From the NCBI GenBank assembly GCA_963767715.1, contig CAVYFA010000008.1, positions 248,001-312,000 on the forward strand: 64,000 bases of DNA, given 5' to 3'. Numbering within the stretch: position 1 is the stretch's first letter; each line of letters opens with the position of its first letter. Below, piece by piece: positions 38,151-47,420 of the stretch. This DNA is from CAVSXS01 sp963767715 (lineage in GTDB: Bacteria; Chloroflexota; Ktedonobacteria; Ktedonobacterales; Ktedonobacteraceae). The notes beneath the pieces were generated by a model. It made no database searches and was not told the DNA's origin. It was given only the letters and a program-made list of their open reading frames with translations. Both the position numbers and the translations under genes were made by a program.

Positions 38151-38700
38151 CAGCCGCTTGGGTATCGCTATGCTCTGACAACGCTGTTGATAAACCTGGG
38201 AGGCATGGCTACTGAGCAAAAGAATTACGTACAGGCAGAGACATATCTGCAGGAGGCACTGGAAATAGCGCGTCAGATGGGACACCGTAATCGTATCGGC
38301 GTGACGCTGGTGAATTTAGGTGCGGCTGCTATGGAACAGGGAAACGATGCGCAGGCGGAAGCCTGTTTGCAAGAGGCTCTGGAAATCGCACGCCAGATCG
38401 GGCGGCACTGGCTGCTCTGCGGAGCGCTTCATGGAAAAGGCGACCTCGATCTCAAGCTGAAGCGCTTTGAGATGGCGGCCGCTGCCTTTCAAGAGTTAAA
38501 AGACATCGCCTCAGATGGAAATCAAGAATACCTGGCCGTCGCGAATTACGGGCTTGCGCGGGCAATGCTGGGCCAGGGCGATATCCGCGAGGCGCGAGCG
38601 CTTGGACAAGAGGGTCTGCATATCCTGGAGCAGATCGGTAATCGCCTCGCCCAGGAGGTGAGAGCATGGTTACAAGCCCTAATGCATTCGCGCGCAAAGA
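38150..38700 (+). pseudogene. TPR-repeat protein fragment
   Basis: Open on the plus strand with tetratricopeptide units: LGYRYALTTLLINLGGMATE, YVQAETYLQEALEIARQMGH, DAQAEACLQEALEIARQIGR, VANYGLARAMLGQGDIREAR. These are typical of the C-terminal TPR tail of large Ktedonobacterial regulators (SARP/AAA-TPR), but the upstream part is missing and the reading starts inside a repeat at the junction with the MFS remnant. At its 3' end it runs antisense into the end of the LLM gene. Confidence 0.65.
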
Positions 38701-39619
38701 GGCGAAGCGGGTCTAACTGTGCGCCATCGACGAAGCGCACAATCAACTCCTGAATGCCGGCCTCTTCATATTCCGCCAGGCGCTCGCGAATCTGCTCGGG
38801 CGTACCGATCAACCAACTCTTGCGCAATTCAGCCAGGTTGTCACGCTGCTGGGGCGTCAGCCTGGCGAACACGCCTGCCTCCGTCTCCGCGATAACGCAG
38901 TCATCGATGAGCGTGGTGCGCCTGATACTCTCGTAATCGCGCCCGATTTCCGCGCAGTGCTGCTTGAGTACGGCTAATTTGTGCCTGATCGTTGGGATAT
39001 CGCCGCCGATATTGCATGCGTCAGCGTACTGCGCGACTATGCGCAGCGTCACTTTTTCGCCCTCCCCGCCAATCAGCAGTGGGATATGCGGCTTCTGTAC
39101 GCCCCTGGGCTGGTTGATCGCTCCCCTGACCTGGTAATATGTTCCCTCGAAGGTCGCTTCCTCCTGAGTCCACATCGCCAGGATAACCTGTACGGCCTCG
39201 CGTAAACGCTCCAATCGCTCGCGAGTGCCGGGATACCGGTAGCCATATGCCACATATTCCTCTTCATACCAGCCGGCGCCGATACCAAAATCGAGCCGTC
39301 CGTGGCTGAGCGCATCGACGGTGCTGGCCATCTTTGCCAGGAGCGCCGGATTGCGATAACTGTTGCACGTGACCATCTGGCCGATGCGCACGCGTCTGGT
39401 ATCGCGTGCCAGCGCAGCGGTGCTGGTCCAGCATTCGAAGGTGACTTCCTGCGTCGGAGTCGGAACGGTGTGAAAGTGGTCGTAGAGCCAGATAGAGCGA
39501 TAGCCCAGGGTATCGGCCTCCTGCGCCACGCGCGCCATGGTCTCATACGCCTCGGCCGGGTCGGCAATACCCACCAGGTCCATGCGCCATCCCTGCGGAA
39601 CGAGTACGCCAAAATCCAT
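38546..39619 (-). CDS. LLM-class F420-dependent oxidoreductase (3' end altered)
   Basis: ATG 39619 with AAAGGAG nine bases before. Luciferase-like TIM barrel: DFGVLVPQGWRMDL, YRSIWLYDHFHTVPTP, RIGQMVTCNSYRNPALLAKM, LDFGIGAGWYEEEYVAYGY, PLLIGGEGEKVTLRIVAQYA. These features mark the F420-dependent branch. The family normally ends near LFAREC; here the frame runs on about 50 more codons through antisense TPR sequence to 38546, so the natural stop was probably lost by the insertion or recombination that put the TPR fragment here. Activity may be kept. Confidence 0.8.
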   Translation of the reverse strand: MDFGVLVPQGWRMDLVGIADPAEAYETMARVAQEADTLGYRSIWLYDHFHTVPTPTQEVTFECWTSTAALARDTRRVRIGQMVTCNSYRNPALLAKMASTVDALSHGRLDFGIGAGWYEEEYVAYGYRYPGTRERLERLREAVQVILAMWTQEEATFEGTYYQVRGAINQPRGVQKPHIPLLIGGEGEKVTLRIVAQYADACNIGGDIPTIRHKLAVLKQHCAEIGRDYESIRRTTLIDDCVIAETEAGVFARLTPQQRDNLAELRKSWLIGTPEQIRERLAEYEEAGIQELIVRFVDGAQLDPLRLFARECIRACNHALTSWARRLPICSRICRPSCPSARASRISPWPSIARASP

Positions 39620-39750
39620 GATGCAAAACTCCTTTCATTTGATAGCATACCATCTGCCATAGACACGAGGGCCGTTTTTTAGCGTTTCACAACGTGATAT
39701 ACTAAGCCCAGGTACACATTGCCCTCAGGCGAAAGGCGGCAGAGCAACAC

Positions 39751-40386
39751 ATGGTCAACGAGGTACACACTTCCCTTCAGAGCCCTCTCGTATTTATTCA
39801 CGGTGCAGGTGAAAGTAGCCAGGTTTGGCAATCGCAGGTTGCGCATTTTGGTGCATCCCGCGCGTTCCCGATAGATTTACCAGGGCACGGTGAAAGAGCG
39901 GACACGCTTCCCCCGCAAGTCAGTGTGCTGGATTATGCGAGAGTTGCCCACGAGATCGTCTTCCAGGAACTTCACCTCAACACACCGATCATCGCCGGGC
40001 ACTCGCTCGGTGGCGCTATCGCATTGACGATGGCCCTGGAATATGCTTCAGAACTGAGTGGATTGCTCCTGATCGGGACAGGAGCGCGCTTGCGCGTTCT
40101 GCCAGCTATCCTCGAGGAAGCGCGGCGAGCCTCAGTCGTTACCTACCGTGATTGGGCAGCCTGCAATGACTTTGACATTATGAACAGGCTCAATGAAATT
40201 CGCCTGCCAGCATTGATTATTTGCGGAGCGGATGATCGCTATACGCCGGTGAAGTACAGTCAGTATATGCACGACCGCATTGAGGGTTCAACGCTCAGCA
40301 TCATCCCCGGAGCGGGACATGATGTCCAAATGGAGCAGCCGGAACAAGTCAATGAGGCGATTGATGAATGGCTAGCTAGACAGTAG
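39751..40386 (+). CDS. Alpha/beta hydrolase
   Basis: 211 residues, short for the fold. Oxyanion HGAGESSQVW, strand PIDLPGHGERAD, nucleophile elbow AGHSLGGAIAL, Asp in ICGADDRYTP and His in PGAGHDVQMEQP: complete triad. The cap domain is reduced to a few residues, so the active site is probably open. Substrate cannot be read. Confidence 0.82.
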   Translation: MVNEVHTSLQSPLVFIHGAGESSQVWQSQVAHFGASRAFPIDLPGHGERADTLPPQVSVLDYARVAHEIVFQELHLNTPIIAGHSLGGAIALTMALEYASELSGLLLIGTGARLRVLPAILEEARRASVVTYRDWAACNDFDIMNRLNEIRLPALIICGADDRYTPVKYSQYMHDRIEGSTLSIIPGAGHDVQMEQPEQVNEAIDEWLARQ

Positions 40387-40404
40387 GTATTGTGAAGCAA
40401 ATCA

Positions 40405-40434
40405 TATTGTACCCGGCGAGGGTAGTGTACAATA
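40405..40434. repeat. Inverted repeat upstream of the L,D-transpeptidase gene
   Basis: TATTGTAC (40405-40412) and GTACAATA (40427-40434) are perfect inverted copies around 14 bases. It could be an operator for the lipoprotein gene at 40537 or a weak hairpin after the preceding gene; no T run follows. Confidence 0.4.
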
Positions 40435-40536
40435 ATAACGGGGCTTTACATAAGGCGTGGTGTCACCAGGAGACGCACTTTTTCGTTTTGCTAATGTACG
40501 ACGCTTATGCCATAACGATATTAGAAGCGACACAAT

Positions 40537-41661
40537 ATGATAGATAACATGCATAAACTTACATCAAACTCATGGCGGTTTCGCCTGTCCAAATTAGTGC
40601 TGTGCGGGCTGTTGCCCTGTCTCGTTTTACTCAGCGCGTGCGGGGCATCACTAACCCAGAGCCAGAAGGCCAAAGGCACCAATGTTGTCCCGACCCCGAC
40701 CATTAACTCTACACTGCAAAGCATGGGAAATGCACAACTGCAAACGTTCCAACAGTGGATCGCCTTGATGCAGCAGTATCAAGGCGACGTGACCACCTAT
40801 CAGCAGCAGTACCAGAATGACCAGCAAGCGCTCCAGTCAGCGCATAGCGACTCGGCCTACCAGCAAGCGCTACACACGTTGGACGCGCATGTCTCGGCTA
40901 TCAAGATTCCGGCTATGAAGACTGAGAGCCAGTACCTGTTTCAGGAGTTGCAGCAGGATGCCGCCAATTTTGGGAAACAGCATACCTATCACGACTCGTA
41001 CGACAATAACACGTACCCCCTCGGCTATGAGTATGGACCAAGCGGGGCGACCGGCCCCTTGTGGCTGAAGGGAGAGCTCGCGGCTGCGCAAAGCTTGTCG
41101 GACTACCAGCAGGCTGTCGAGGATCTGAACATGGACCTCACCAATTTCCAGGCAATGGCGGCGAACTTTGGAGATAAAACTCCCTACGACCAGGTGCATC
41201 AAACCGATATCCAGCTCATGCAGCACTACAACTATATGAACTCGAAGGTCGTCGTGATCTCACTGTCTGAGCAGGCGATGCGCGTCTATGACCATGGGAA
41301 GCTGGTTAAGGCTTTCCTGGTAGTAACCGGTCAGCCGGACCTGCCGACTCCGCCCGGAACATGGTGGGTCGAAGGGAAAAAATCGCCCGACGAGTTTAAA
41401 TCGACCGCGCCGCAGAATTCCCCGGATTGGTATCCGCCGACGCCGATTCACTACGCGATGCAATACCATAGCAATGGCTACTTTATGCATGATAGCTGGT
41501 GGCGCACCGAGTATGGTCCTGGAATGAACTTTCCCCATCTCGATCCGGGCGGGACGCAATACTCCATCCACGGCTCCCACGGCTGCGTGAACTTGTCGGA
41601 GAACGATGCCGCGTGGCTGTACAATTTCGTGCAGGTGTACACCCACATCATCATCTACTAA
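40537..41661 (+). CDS. L,D-transpeptidase (YkuD) lipoprotein
   Basis: 374 residues. Signal peptide with lipobox LSAC (Cys about 32). Residues about 65-235 are Gln-rich helices likely to form a coiled coil (QQYQGDVTTYQQQYQNDQQA). The C-terminal YkuD domain begins VVVISLSEQAMRVYDHGKLV and carries the catalytic motif HGSHGCVNL (His and Cys). YkuD enzymes make 3-3 cross-links in peptidoglycan or attach proteins to it; this one would sit on the outer face of the membrane. The coiled coil may act as a spacer. Confidence 0.88.
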   Translation: MIDNMHKLTSNSWRFRLSKLVLCGLLPCLVLLSACGASLTQSQKAKGTNVVPTPTINSTLQSMGNAQLQTFQQWIALMQQYQGDVTTYQQQYQNDQQALQSAHSDSAYQQALHTLDAHVSAIKIPAMKTESQYLFQELQQDAANFGKQHTYHDSYDNNTYPLGYEYGPSGATGPLWLKGELAAAQSLSDYQQAVEDLNMDLTNFQAMAANFGDKTPYDQVHQTDIQLMQHYNYMNSKVVVISLSEQAMRVYDHGKLVKAFLVVTGQPDLPTPPGTWWVEGKKSPDEFKSTAPQNSPDWYPPTPIHYAMQYHSNGYFMHDSWWRTEYGPGMNFPHLDPGGTQYSIHGSHGCVNLSENDAAWLYNFVQVYTHIIIY

Positions 41662-41712
41662 TAGAAGAAATGTTTCCAGCGTTCGGGGGGAAGAGATCAG
41701 AAGGAGCGCCTC

Positions 41713-43050
41713 GTGAATACCACTTTTTCTTCGGAGCGTGGGTCTTCAGGCCACGTCGTCCTGATCGGTGGGGGTTCGTCGGCCGCTCTGACCGCGGTTC
41801 GCCTGGCGGAGCGTGGTTTTCGTGTCACGGTGCTTGAGAAAGCAAGCATCGGCAATGGCTCGTCAAGTCGCTCAGCAGCCGGCATTCGCGCCCAGTTCAG
41901 TGTTGAAGAAACCGTGGTTGGAATGCAGTATTCAAAGTGGTGGTATCTACACTTCCACGAGATCCTCGAAACCCCCTCGCAAGCAAGACAGCCCGTCATC
42001 AGGCAGAATGGCTACCTCTTTCTCTATGAAGACCCCGAGCAGGTCGCGCCCCCCTGGAGGCCTGCACGCCGCAAAGAGGCCGCGCACCTCTGGACGATGG
42101 CCCAGGCGCAGGTGACGCTGCAACAGCGGCTGGGCGAACCCGTCGAACTCTTGACACCACAGCAGGTGCATGAACGCTGGTCGCACCTGGAGGCCGCTCG
42201 CCTCACCGGTGCGACATGGAATCCAACCGATGGATTTCTCTATCCCCAGTTGATCTACACCGAGGGCTTCCGCCGCGCCCAGGAACTGGGCGTCACGCTG
42301 ATGCACGAGACGGAGGTCATCGGCGCGGTCCTCCGTCACGGAGGGATCGTCGCCCTCGAGACGACGAATGGCCCCATCGAGGCCGACTGGTTCGTCAACC
42401 AGACCAACGCCTGGGCAGCGCGAGTCAGCCGACGCCTCGGCGGCATGACCCTTCCCGTCGCGCCGCTCAAGCGCTATCTCTATTTCCTGAAGCCGAGCCT
42501 GCCGGTGATGAGCAGCGAGCAGTGGCATCACCTCCCCATGACCATTTATGGCGTCGGTACCGGCCGGGGCGCGCATTCCCGTCCCGAGGGCGAGCTGCTC
42601 TTATGCGCGTGGGCGCACGAGACCGAGCCCGAGTACGACTTTAGCGACGAAGATCAAGACCGCATCGACCCTCCTTTCCATCATGCTCACGGCGTAGATA
42701 ATTATGGATACGCGCTTCTCGAACAAATGATGGACTTCACGCCGCTGCTGGCCGAATCGGGTGGACTGGTGGCCACGACGAGCGGGTTCTACGGCACGAC
42801 TCCCGACGCCAACCCCATCATCGGCTTCGATAGCAACCTGGACAACCTTATCCACGCTGTAGGCTTCTCTGGACATGGCCTGATGCACGCGCCCATTACC
42901 GCGCTTTTAGTGGAAGCGCTTCTGACCGGCGATGCGGAGGGCGGGAAAGTTCGCTTACCCGAGCCGTTCGCTGCACATACGCTGAATCTCAGCACATTCG
43001 ATCCAGGCCGCGCTTTTAGCGAGTCCGGCAAGGAGCACATGGTGTTGTGA
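41713..43050 (+). CDS. FAD-dependent oxidoreductase (DAO/sarcosine-oxidase-like)
   Basis: 445 residues; GTG 41713 after AGAAGGAG. FAD site VVLIGGGSSAALTAVRLAER, the flavin-contacting NGSSSRSAAGIRAQF, VEETVVGMQYSKWW, and the C-terminal flavin loop NLIHAVGFSGHGLMHAP. This is the glycine/D-amino-acid oxidase fold. Substrates are secondary or D-amino acids in the family; the sequence does not decide. Single gene by spacing. Confidence 0.85.
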   Translation: MNTTFSSERGSSGHVVLIGGGSSAALTAVRLAERGFRVTVLEKASIGNGSSSRSAAGIRAQFSVEETVVGMQYSKWWYLHFHEILETPSQARQPVIRQNGYLFLYEDPEQVAPPWRPARRKEAAHLWTMAQAQVTLQQRLGEPVELLTPQQVHERWSHLEAARLTGATWNPTDGFLYPQLIYTEGFRRAQELGVTLMHETEVIGAVLRHGGIVALETTNGPIEADWFVNQTNAWAARVSRRLGGMTLPVAPLKRYLYFLKPSLPVMSSEQWHHLPMTIYGVGTGRGAHSRPEGELLLCAWAHETEPEYDFSDEDQDRIDPPFHHAHGVDNYGYALLEQMMDFTPLLAESGGLVATTSGFYGTTPDANPIIGFDSNLDNLIHAVGFSGHGLMHAPITALLVEALLTGDAEGGKVRLPEPFAAHTLNLSTFDPGRAFSESGKEHMVL

Positions 43051-43205
43051 ATGCCCAGAGCAGGCTGGCAAAGGCGAATAGGCTCACACGCATGCTCCTT
43101 CATGATTTTGCTTATTGCTGTGCATCTCTATGAGCGGTGTAGCCCGTGACTATAGAGTAGCCTTCATCGAGATGCGTAGTAGGTGAAATCCAGGAGTTTT
43201 CAGCC

Positions 43206-44135
43206 GTGATGGATCCCGGCCAGGTTCCCAGTTTCAATTTGCAGCAAGAACAACTCATTTTACCCGAGGGAGTAACGGTGCGGGACCCACAGGGAAGCCA
43301 GTATGTGATAGAAGCGGTGCTTGGGAGAGGAGCGTTTGGCGCTGTCTACCTGGTGGGAGAACGGGGCAGAATGCATAACCGTTTTGCCCTCAAGGAAGTG
43401 ATCAACCCGAATCAAGGAGATCGCGAGCGCTTTGCCTTTGAGGGCGAAGTGCTCAAACGGCTCCGTCATAAAGCATTGCCTCGCGTGCATCGCGTGTTCG
43501 AGAATGACAGGCTCAAGCGAGTATACCTGCTCATGGACTACGTCAGGGGACAGAACCTCGAGGAGTTGCGAGAAGAGCAACCGGAAAAGCGCTTCCCTTT
43601 GTCCCTCGCCCTGGTCTTGATTGCGCCAATTGCGAACGCGCTCGTGTATCTGCACACGCAAAACCCACCTATCATACACCGGGACGTCAAACCCTCCAAT
43701 ATTGTTATACCCGCCGGAGGAGGTGAAGCGATGCTGGTCGATTTCGGCTCAGCGAAAGAATACGTACCCGGTACAGCCACCACCTTCGTCAGTCACCGCT
43801 CGCCTGGTTATGCCGCACCTGAGCAATACCGGACGGGTACGAATCCCACAACCGATATCTATGGTCTCGGGGCAACACTCTACGCCCTGCTAACAGGTTC
43901 GGCTCCGGCCGACGCCCCTTCACGCATCGCGAGAAGCTGGAGCGAGGGGGTCGATCCGCTCAAACCCGCCAACGCACTCAAGCCAGATGTGCCGCCAGCC
44001 GTGGCCGAGGCACTTCAGCGCGCTATGGCGATTAAAATTACCGATCGATTTGAGACAGTCGAGCAATTCTGGCGAGCTTTACTCCCTCAAAGCACTTCGA
44101 AGCCATCCTACGATCTTGCGCTCGATACGTCCTAG
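43206..44135 (+). CDS. Ser/Thr protein kinase (Hanks type), possibly shortened C-terminus
   Basis: 309 residues; GTG 43206 with AGGAG nine bases before. Complete kinase domain: GRGAFGAVYLV glycine loop, Lys in NRFALKEV, HRDVKPSNIVI catalytic loop, VDFGSAKEYV (DFG), SHRSPGYAAPEQYRTGT (APE), DIYGLGATLYALLTG. The chain stops soon after the domain. Beyond the stop the sequence stays open in another frame (RPLPSEQNVEDTRTQPLQGE) to 44280, so a shift near 44130 may have cut off a linker and membrane part usual in this family. Cytoplasmic as read. Confidence 0.88.
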   Translation: MMDPGQVPSFNLQQEQLILPEGVTVRDPQGSQYVIEAVLGRGAFGAVYLVGERGRMHNRFALKEVINPNQGDRERFAFEGEVLKRLRHKALPRVHRVFENDRLKRVYLLMDYVRGQNLEELREEQPEKRFPLSLALVLIAPIANALVYLHTQNPPIIHRDVKPSNIVIPAGGGEAMLVDFGSAKEYVPGTATTFVSHRSPGYAAPEQYRTGTNPTTDIYGLGATLYALLTGSAPADAPSRIARSWSEGVDPLKPANALKPDVPPAVAEALQRAMAIKITDRFETVEQFWRALLPQSTSKPSYDLALDTS

Positions 44136-44319
44136 GCCTCTTCCCTCAGAGCAAAATGTTGAAGATACAAGAACTCAGCCACTGCAAGGAGAACTACACC
44201 TATCCAGTTCCAGGAAACGAGGAGCGCCGCGTATCTTCGTCTTTTTATCGGCTCTTTATCAAAAGCTTACGCGACATTAAAATCGATAGTCCGCTTATGG
44301 TTGGATAGCCTATTCCTTC

Positions 44320-44922
44320 TCAGTAAGACCTTTCGTTCTTAACCGCCAGAGGTAACGCTGCCATCTGCTCGGGTGGCAGAACGGCACCATCCAGGATGAG
44401 CTGCGCTGCATGGGCCAGATCGTTGGCCATCCGGCATGGGAGGGGCGCGAATCCGAGATCTGTGGCTCTACCGACTCCGGAAAGTACCATGATGGCCGGT
44501 ATCCCTAGTGCGGTAGCCGTCTGTACATCCCTCACACTGTCCCCTACCAGAATGGCCTGTTCCAGATCCACCTGATACTCTCTGTGGGCCTGTAGGAGCA
44601 GTCCTGGGGCAGGCTTGCGGCATTCGCAACCGACTTCCTCCCGGTGCGGGCAGCAGAGCACAGCCTCGATATGTCCGCCTGATTTGGCAATCAACTGCAT
44701 CATGCGCGCATGGATTTCATGAATCGTCGTCCAGGACACAATCCCCTTGCCGATACACGCCTGGTTGGTGACGACCAGCAACCGATACCCCGCCTTTGTC
44801 AGCCGGGCGATGGCGTCAAGCACACCTGGCAAGAACTCAAACTCTTCCCAGGTCTTGACGTAGTCTCCCCGCGCGCGATTCCGATTGATGACTCCATCGC
44901 GATCCAGGAAGATCGTCCGCAC
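44320..44922 (-). CDS. gmhB: D-glycero-D-manno-heptose 1,7-bisphosphate 7-phosphatase (HAD-IIIA)
   Basis: 200 residues. HAD catalytic FLDRDGVINR (nucleophile and acid/base Asp), VVTNQACIGKG, zinc loop CCPHREEVGCEC typical of GmhB and histidinol phosphatase, KPAPGLLLQA and LVGDSVRDVQTA. The enzyme removes the 7-phosphate in ADP-heptose synthesis. It is the last gene of the run cysC-sat-membrane protein-gmhB behind a cluster promoter, suggesting a sugar building block for the product. A related HAD phosphatase activity is the alternative. Confidence 0.82.
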   Translation of the reverse strand: MRTIFLDRDGVINRNRARGDYVKTWEEFEFLPGVLDAIARLTKAGYRLLVVTNQACIGKGIVSWTTIHEIHARMMQLIAKSGGHIEAVLCCPHREEVGCECRKPAPGLLLQAHREYQVDLEQAILVGDSVRDVQTATALGIPAIMVLSGVGRATDLGFAPLPCRMANDLAHAAQLILDGAVLPPEQMAALPLAVKNERSY

Positions 44923-44940
44923 CGCTGGCTCCTCTCTGTC

Positions 44941-45309
44941 TTATAATTTACCGTTCAGCTCGTGGCCTTTTTGCAATTTCTCCAGGATGAGAGCCAGATT
45001 CTTATCCGCCCGTTTCTCTGCCTGGTCCTTGCCCATAGAGCCTAATAAGTATCCTACCACTGTGCCAACCAGAGTGCCTATGACGCCAACTGCAACAATT
45101 GCGAGCTCCAGCGTCACTACGATCGGCACGCCGTTTGGTAAGAGCCACATCAAGAGAAAGATAAGGGCGATGATTCCTACTACAGCGAGGACTCCCGTGA
45201 GTACAAGCCAGTAGGTAATCTGAAGTCGAAGAACGCTTACGTTAGGTGTCGTGCCTGTTTCTTGTTCTACGGATTTCTTCTGCCGTTCCTGGTCTAATAC
45301 CTCGTTCAT
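44941..45309 (-). CDS. Small two-helix membrane protein
   Basis: 122 residues from ATG 45309 (AGGAGATC upstream). A short charged N-terminus, two membrane helices (WLVLTGVLAVVGIIALIFLL and LELAIVAVGVIGTLVGTVVG, the latter ending LLGSMGKDQAEKR), then a helical Lys-rich tail. Lies between sat and gmhB with small gaps on both sides, so in the same transcript. Function unknown; a stabiliser of a membrane complex is one guess. Confidence 0.6.
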   Translation of the reverse strand: MNEVLDQERQKKSVEQETGTTPNVSVLRLQITYWLVLTGVLAVVGIIALIFLLMWLLPNGVPIVVTLELAIVAVGVIGTLVGTVVGYLLGSMGKDQAEKRADKNLALILEKLQKGHELNGKL

Positions 45310-45382
45310 TTGTTGATCTCCTGTTCCTCTCAATGAGAAAGCTGCCAGTAGGGAGAAATACCAGCAGCTCACGACATTTACA

Positions 45383-46540
45383 TCAACTAGAATGCGACAG
45401 CACTAAAGCTTCAATTAGCACTTCCGCTACCTCGGGACGCGAGAATTCGCGCGGCGGCATCTCGCCCGCTTGCAACATCTGGCGCACTTTCGTTCCGCTC
45501 AGTGTCACGTGTTGCTCATTTCCATGTGGGCAAGTCTTCGAAGAGGCCATTGAGTCACAAGCCCGGCAGAAGAAGGTATGCTCAAAGAACATCGGCGTGA
45601 TGCCTAAACTGGCAGGATCGAACTCCGCGAAGATATGCTGGGCGTCGTACGTGCCGTAGTAATTGCCTACTCCGGCGTGATCGCGTCCCACAATGAAATG
45701 CGAGCAGCCATAGTTCTTGCGCATAATTGCATGGAAGACCGCTTCACGCGGGCCAGCGTAGCGCATAGCAGCAGGCAGCACGCCGAGTATCACCCGGTCG
45801 GCTGGGTAGTAGTTCTGCAACAACACTTCATAACAGCGCATGCGTACGGCGGCGGGGATATCATCATCCTTAGTCGCGCCGACCAGAGGGTGCAGGTACA
45901 GGCCATCGACGGTCTCAAGCGCACATTTCTGAATATACTCGTGCGCGCGATGCACGGGATTGCGCGTCTGGAACCCAACCACGCGCTTCCAACCATGCTC
46001 CCCAAACATCTGGCGAGATTGGGTGGGCGTATAACGGTAGCGAGCAAAGACTTGCTCTTGCAGGGCTACCACACGAATAGAGCCCCCCAAGAGTACATCA
46101 GCCTGTTGATAGAGCGCTTTGACGCCCGGATGCGCCTCTTCGATCGTACGGTAGACCTTAGTGGCCTCGAGTTGTTTGTCGTAGCCATATTTCTCATCGA
46201 CCGTCATGATAGCCTGCAGCGATCCCTGGACGTTGACGAGCGCCACCTGCGCGCCTTCTCTCAGGGTTGTAGCTCGCTCTGCACTTATCGAGAAGGTAAT
46301 CGGTATCGACCAGGGAAGGCCATTGGTGAGATGCATATCATTGACCACACCCAGGTAGTCGGCCCGGTTCATAAAGCCGCTCAACGGACTATAAGCCCCA
46401 ATTGCCAGCATCTCCAGGTCGGCTAGCTGGCGCGGACTGACCTCAAGATGCGGTAGGCTTTGCGCGCGTTCGTACAGTTCCGCCCGTTCCTGCTCGCCTG
46501 CCAGGTTTATGACTAACTCACCTCCATGCGGAGCAATCAA
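45383..46540 (-). CDS. sat: Sulfate adenylyltransferase (single-chain ATP sulfurylase)
   Basis: 385 residues. PUA-like N-terminus, then the catalytic set: QTRNPVHRAHEYIQK (HxxH with QxRN), LHPLVGATKDDDIPA, GVLPAAMRYAGPREAVFHAI and HFIVGRDHAGVGNYY, and a Cys-rich CRACDSMASSKTCPHG loop as in many bacterial Sat. It makes adenylyl sulfate (APS) from ATP and sulfate. A TTG at 46540 is the likely start. With CysC next to it and no APS or PAPS reductase nearby, the pair serves PAPS supply for sulfation rather than assimilation. Confidence 0.93.
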   Translation of the reverse strand: MIAPHGGELVINLAGEQERAELYERAQSLPHLEVSPRQLADLEMLAIGAYSPLSGFMNRADYLGVVNDMHLTNGLPWSIPITFSISAERATTLREGAQVALVNVQGSLQAIMTVDEKYGYDKQLEATKVYRTIEEAHPGVKALYQQADVLLGGSIRVVALQEQVFARYRYTPTQSRQMFGEHGWKRVVGFQTRNPVHRAHEYIQKCALETVDGLYLHPLVGATKDDDIPAAVRMRCYEVLLQNYYPADRVILGVLPAAMRYAGPREAVFHAIMRKNYGCSHFIVGRDHAGVGNYYGTYDAQHIFAEFDPASLGITPMFFEHTFFCRACDSMASSKTCPHGNEQHVTLSGTKVRQMLQAGEMPPREFSRPEVAEVLIEALVLSHSS

Positions 46541-46637
46541 TCCGTCTGTTCATGAGCATGTAACCCAAGCTCTCTTCTAGTGGTATATGTGCGCTATTTG
46601 TGCCAGGCGAATACAGAACGCCATCCAAGGCCTCAAG

Positions 46638-47240
46638 CTAGAGGTGATCCCTCCAGGCGGCTGGCTGATCAGCGATGACTCTAACATCTTCGTACACTAC
46701 TTCTGGCGCGAGGTAGCCAAGTTCCTCGAGCCTGGCGAAGATGCGAGCGACGCTCTCCTCGACGGTTTCCCTGTCGGTTTCGACGATCAGTTCAGGATGG
46801 AGTGGCTCTTCGTAGGGATCATCGACGCCGGTGAAGCCCTTGATCTTGCCCTCGTCGGCCAGCTTATAGAGGCCCTTCACATCGCGCTGGCGACAGACCT
46901 CGATGGGACACTTTACATAGACTTCAACGAAGTTGCCGATGTGACTGCGCGCCCAGTCGCGGGTCTCCCGATAGGGAGAGATCGCGGCGGAGATGCACGC
47001 GACGCCGTTGCGAGAAAGCAGGCCGCACACAAACGCGATGCGCTTGATGTTGGTATCGCGGTCTTCCTTGCTGAAACCCAGCCCTTTGCTGAGGTGGGTG
47101 CGCACGATATCGCCGTCCAGGACCTCGACATTGCGCCCGCGTTCCCTGAGCCGTAGCTCAATTACCTCGGAAAGTGTACTCTTCCCGGCACCAGAAAGAC
47201 CTGTCAACCAGATGGTAAAGCCTGTATTCCGCATGTACAT
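46638..47240 (-). CDS. cysC: Adenylyl-sulfate kinase
   Basis: 200 residues. P-loop GLSGAGKST, VLDGDIVRTHLSKGLGFSKE, RDTNIKRIAFVCGLLSRNGV, ISPYRETRDWAR, KGFTGVDDPYEEP: complete CysC. It phosphorylates APS at the 3' position to give PAPS, the sulfate donor. ATG 47240 after AGAGG. First gene behind cluster promoter copy at 47355-47412; sat follows at 97 bases. Together they feed the sulfotransferase at 59016. Confidence 0.93.
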   Translation of the reverse strand: MYMRNTGFTIWLTGLSGAGKSTLSEVIELRLRERGRNVEVLDGDIVRTHLSKGLGFSKEDRDTNIKRIAFVCGLLSRNGVACISAAISPYRETRDWARSHIGNFVEVYVKCPIEVCRQRDVKGLYKLADEGKIKGFTGVDDPYEEPLHPELIVETDRETVEESVARIFARLEELGYLAPEVVYEDVRVIADQPAAWRDHL

Positions 47241-47354
47241 CGTCCTCTAGCTTCTCAATATGCTGTTTGGCCCGTGGCTCAAACAGACTCTGTGGATTTG
47301 TTCAACTGTTCCAAAATAAGAGGGATTTTGGCGAAAGGCGTCAACTCCCAAAGA

Positions 47355-47412
47355 AGTGTAGCATCCCTACCCGTTTTTTCACAACCACAAAAGCAGGTAA
47401 GTAATTCACTCC
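47355..47412 (-). promoter_or_regulatory. Cluster promoter module, copy 1 (before cysC-sat)
   Basis: In gene direction it reads GAATTACTTACC, four bases, TTTTGTGGTTGTG, 15 bases, ATGCTACACT. TTGTGA and TACACT, 18 bases apart, could be -35 and -10 boxes. It lies 115 bases before the cysC start. The same module occurs at five other places in this cluster. Confidence 0.8.
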
Positions 47413-47420
47413 AATCAATG

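Noticed and set aside
37800..38285. 161-codon minus-strand frame as a full membrane protein
   Set aside because: Only the part below about 38150 is MFS-like; the rest is antisense to the TPR fragment.
45635..46426. 263-codon open frame on the plus strand
   Set aside because: Antisense of sat, which has all ATP-sulfurylase motifs.
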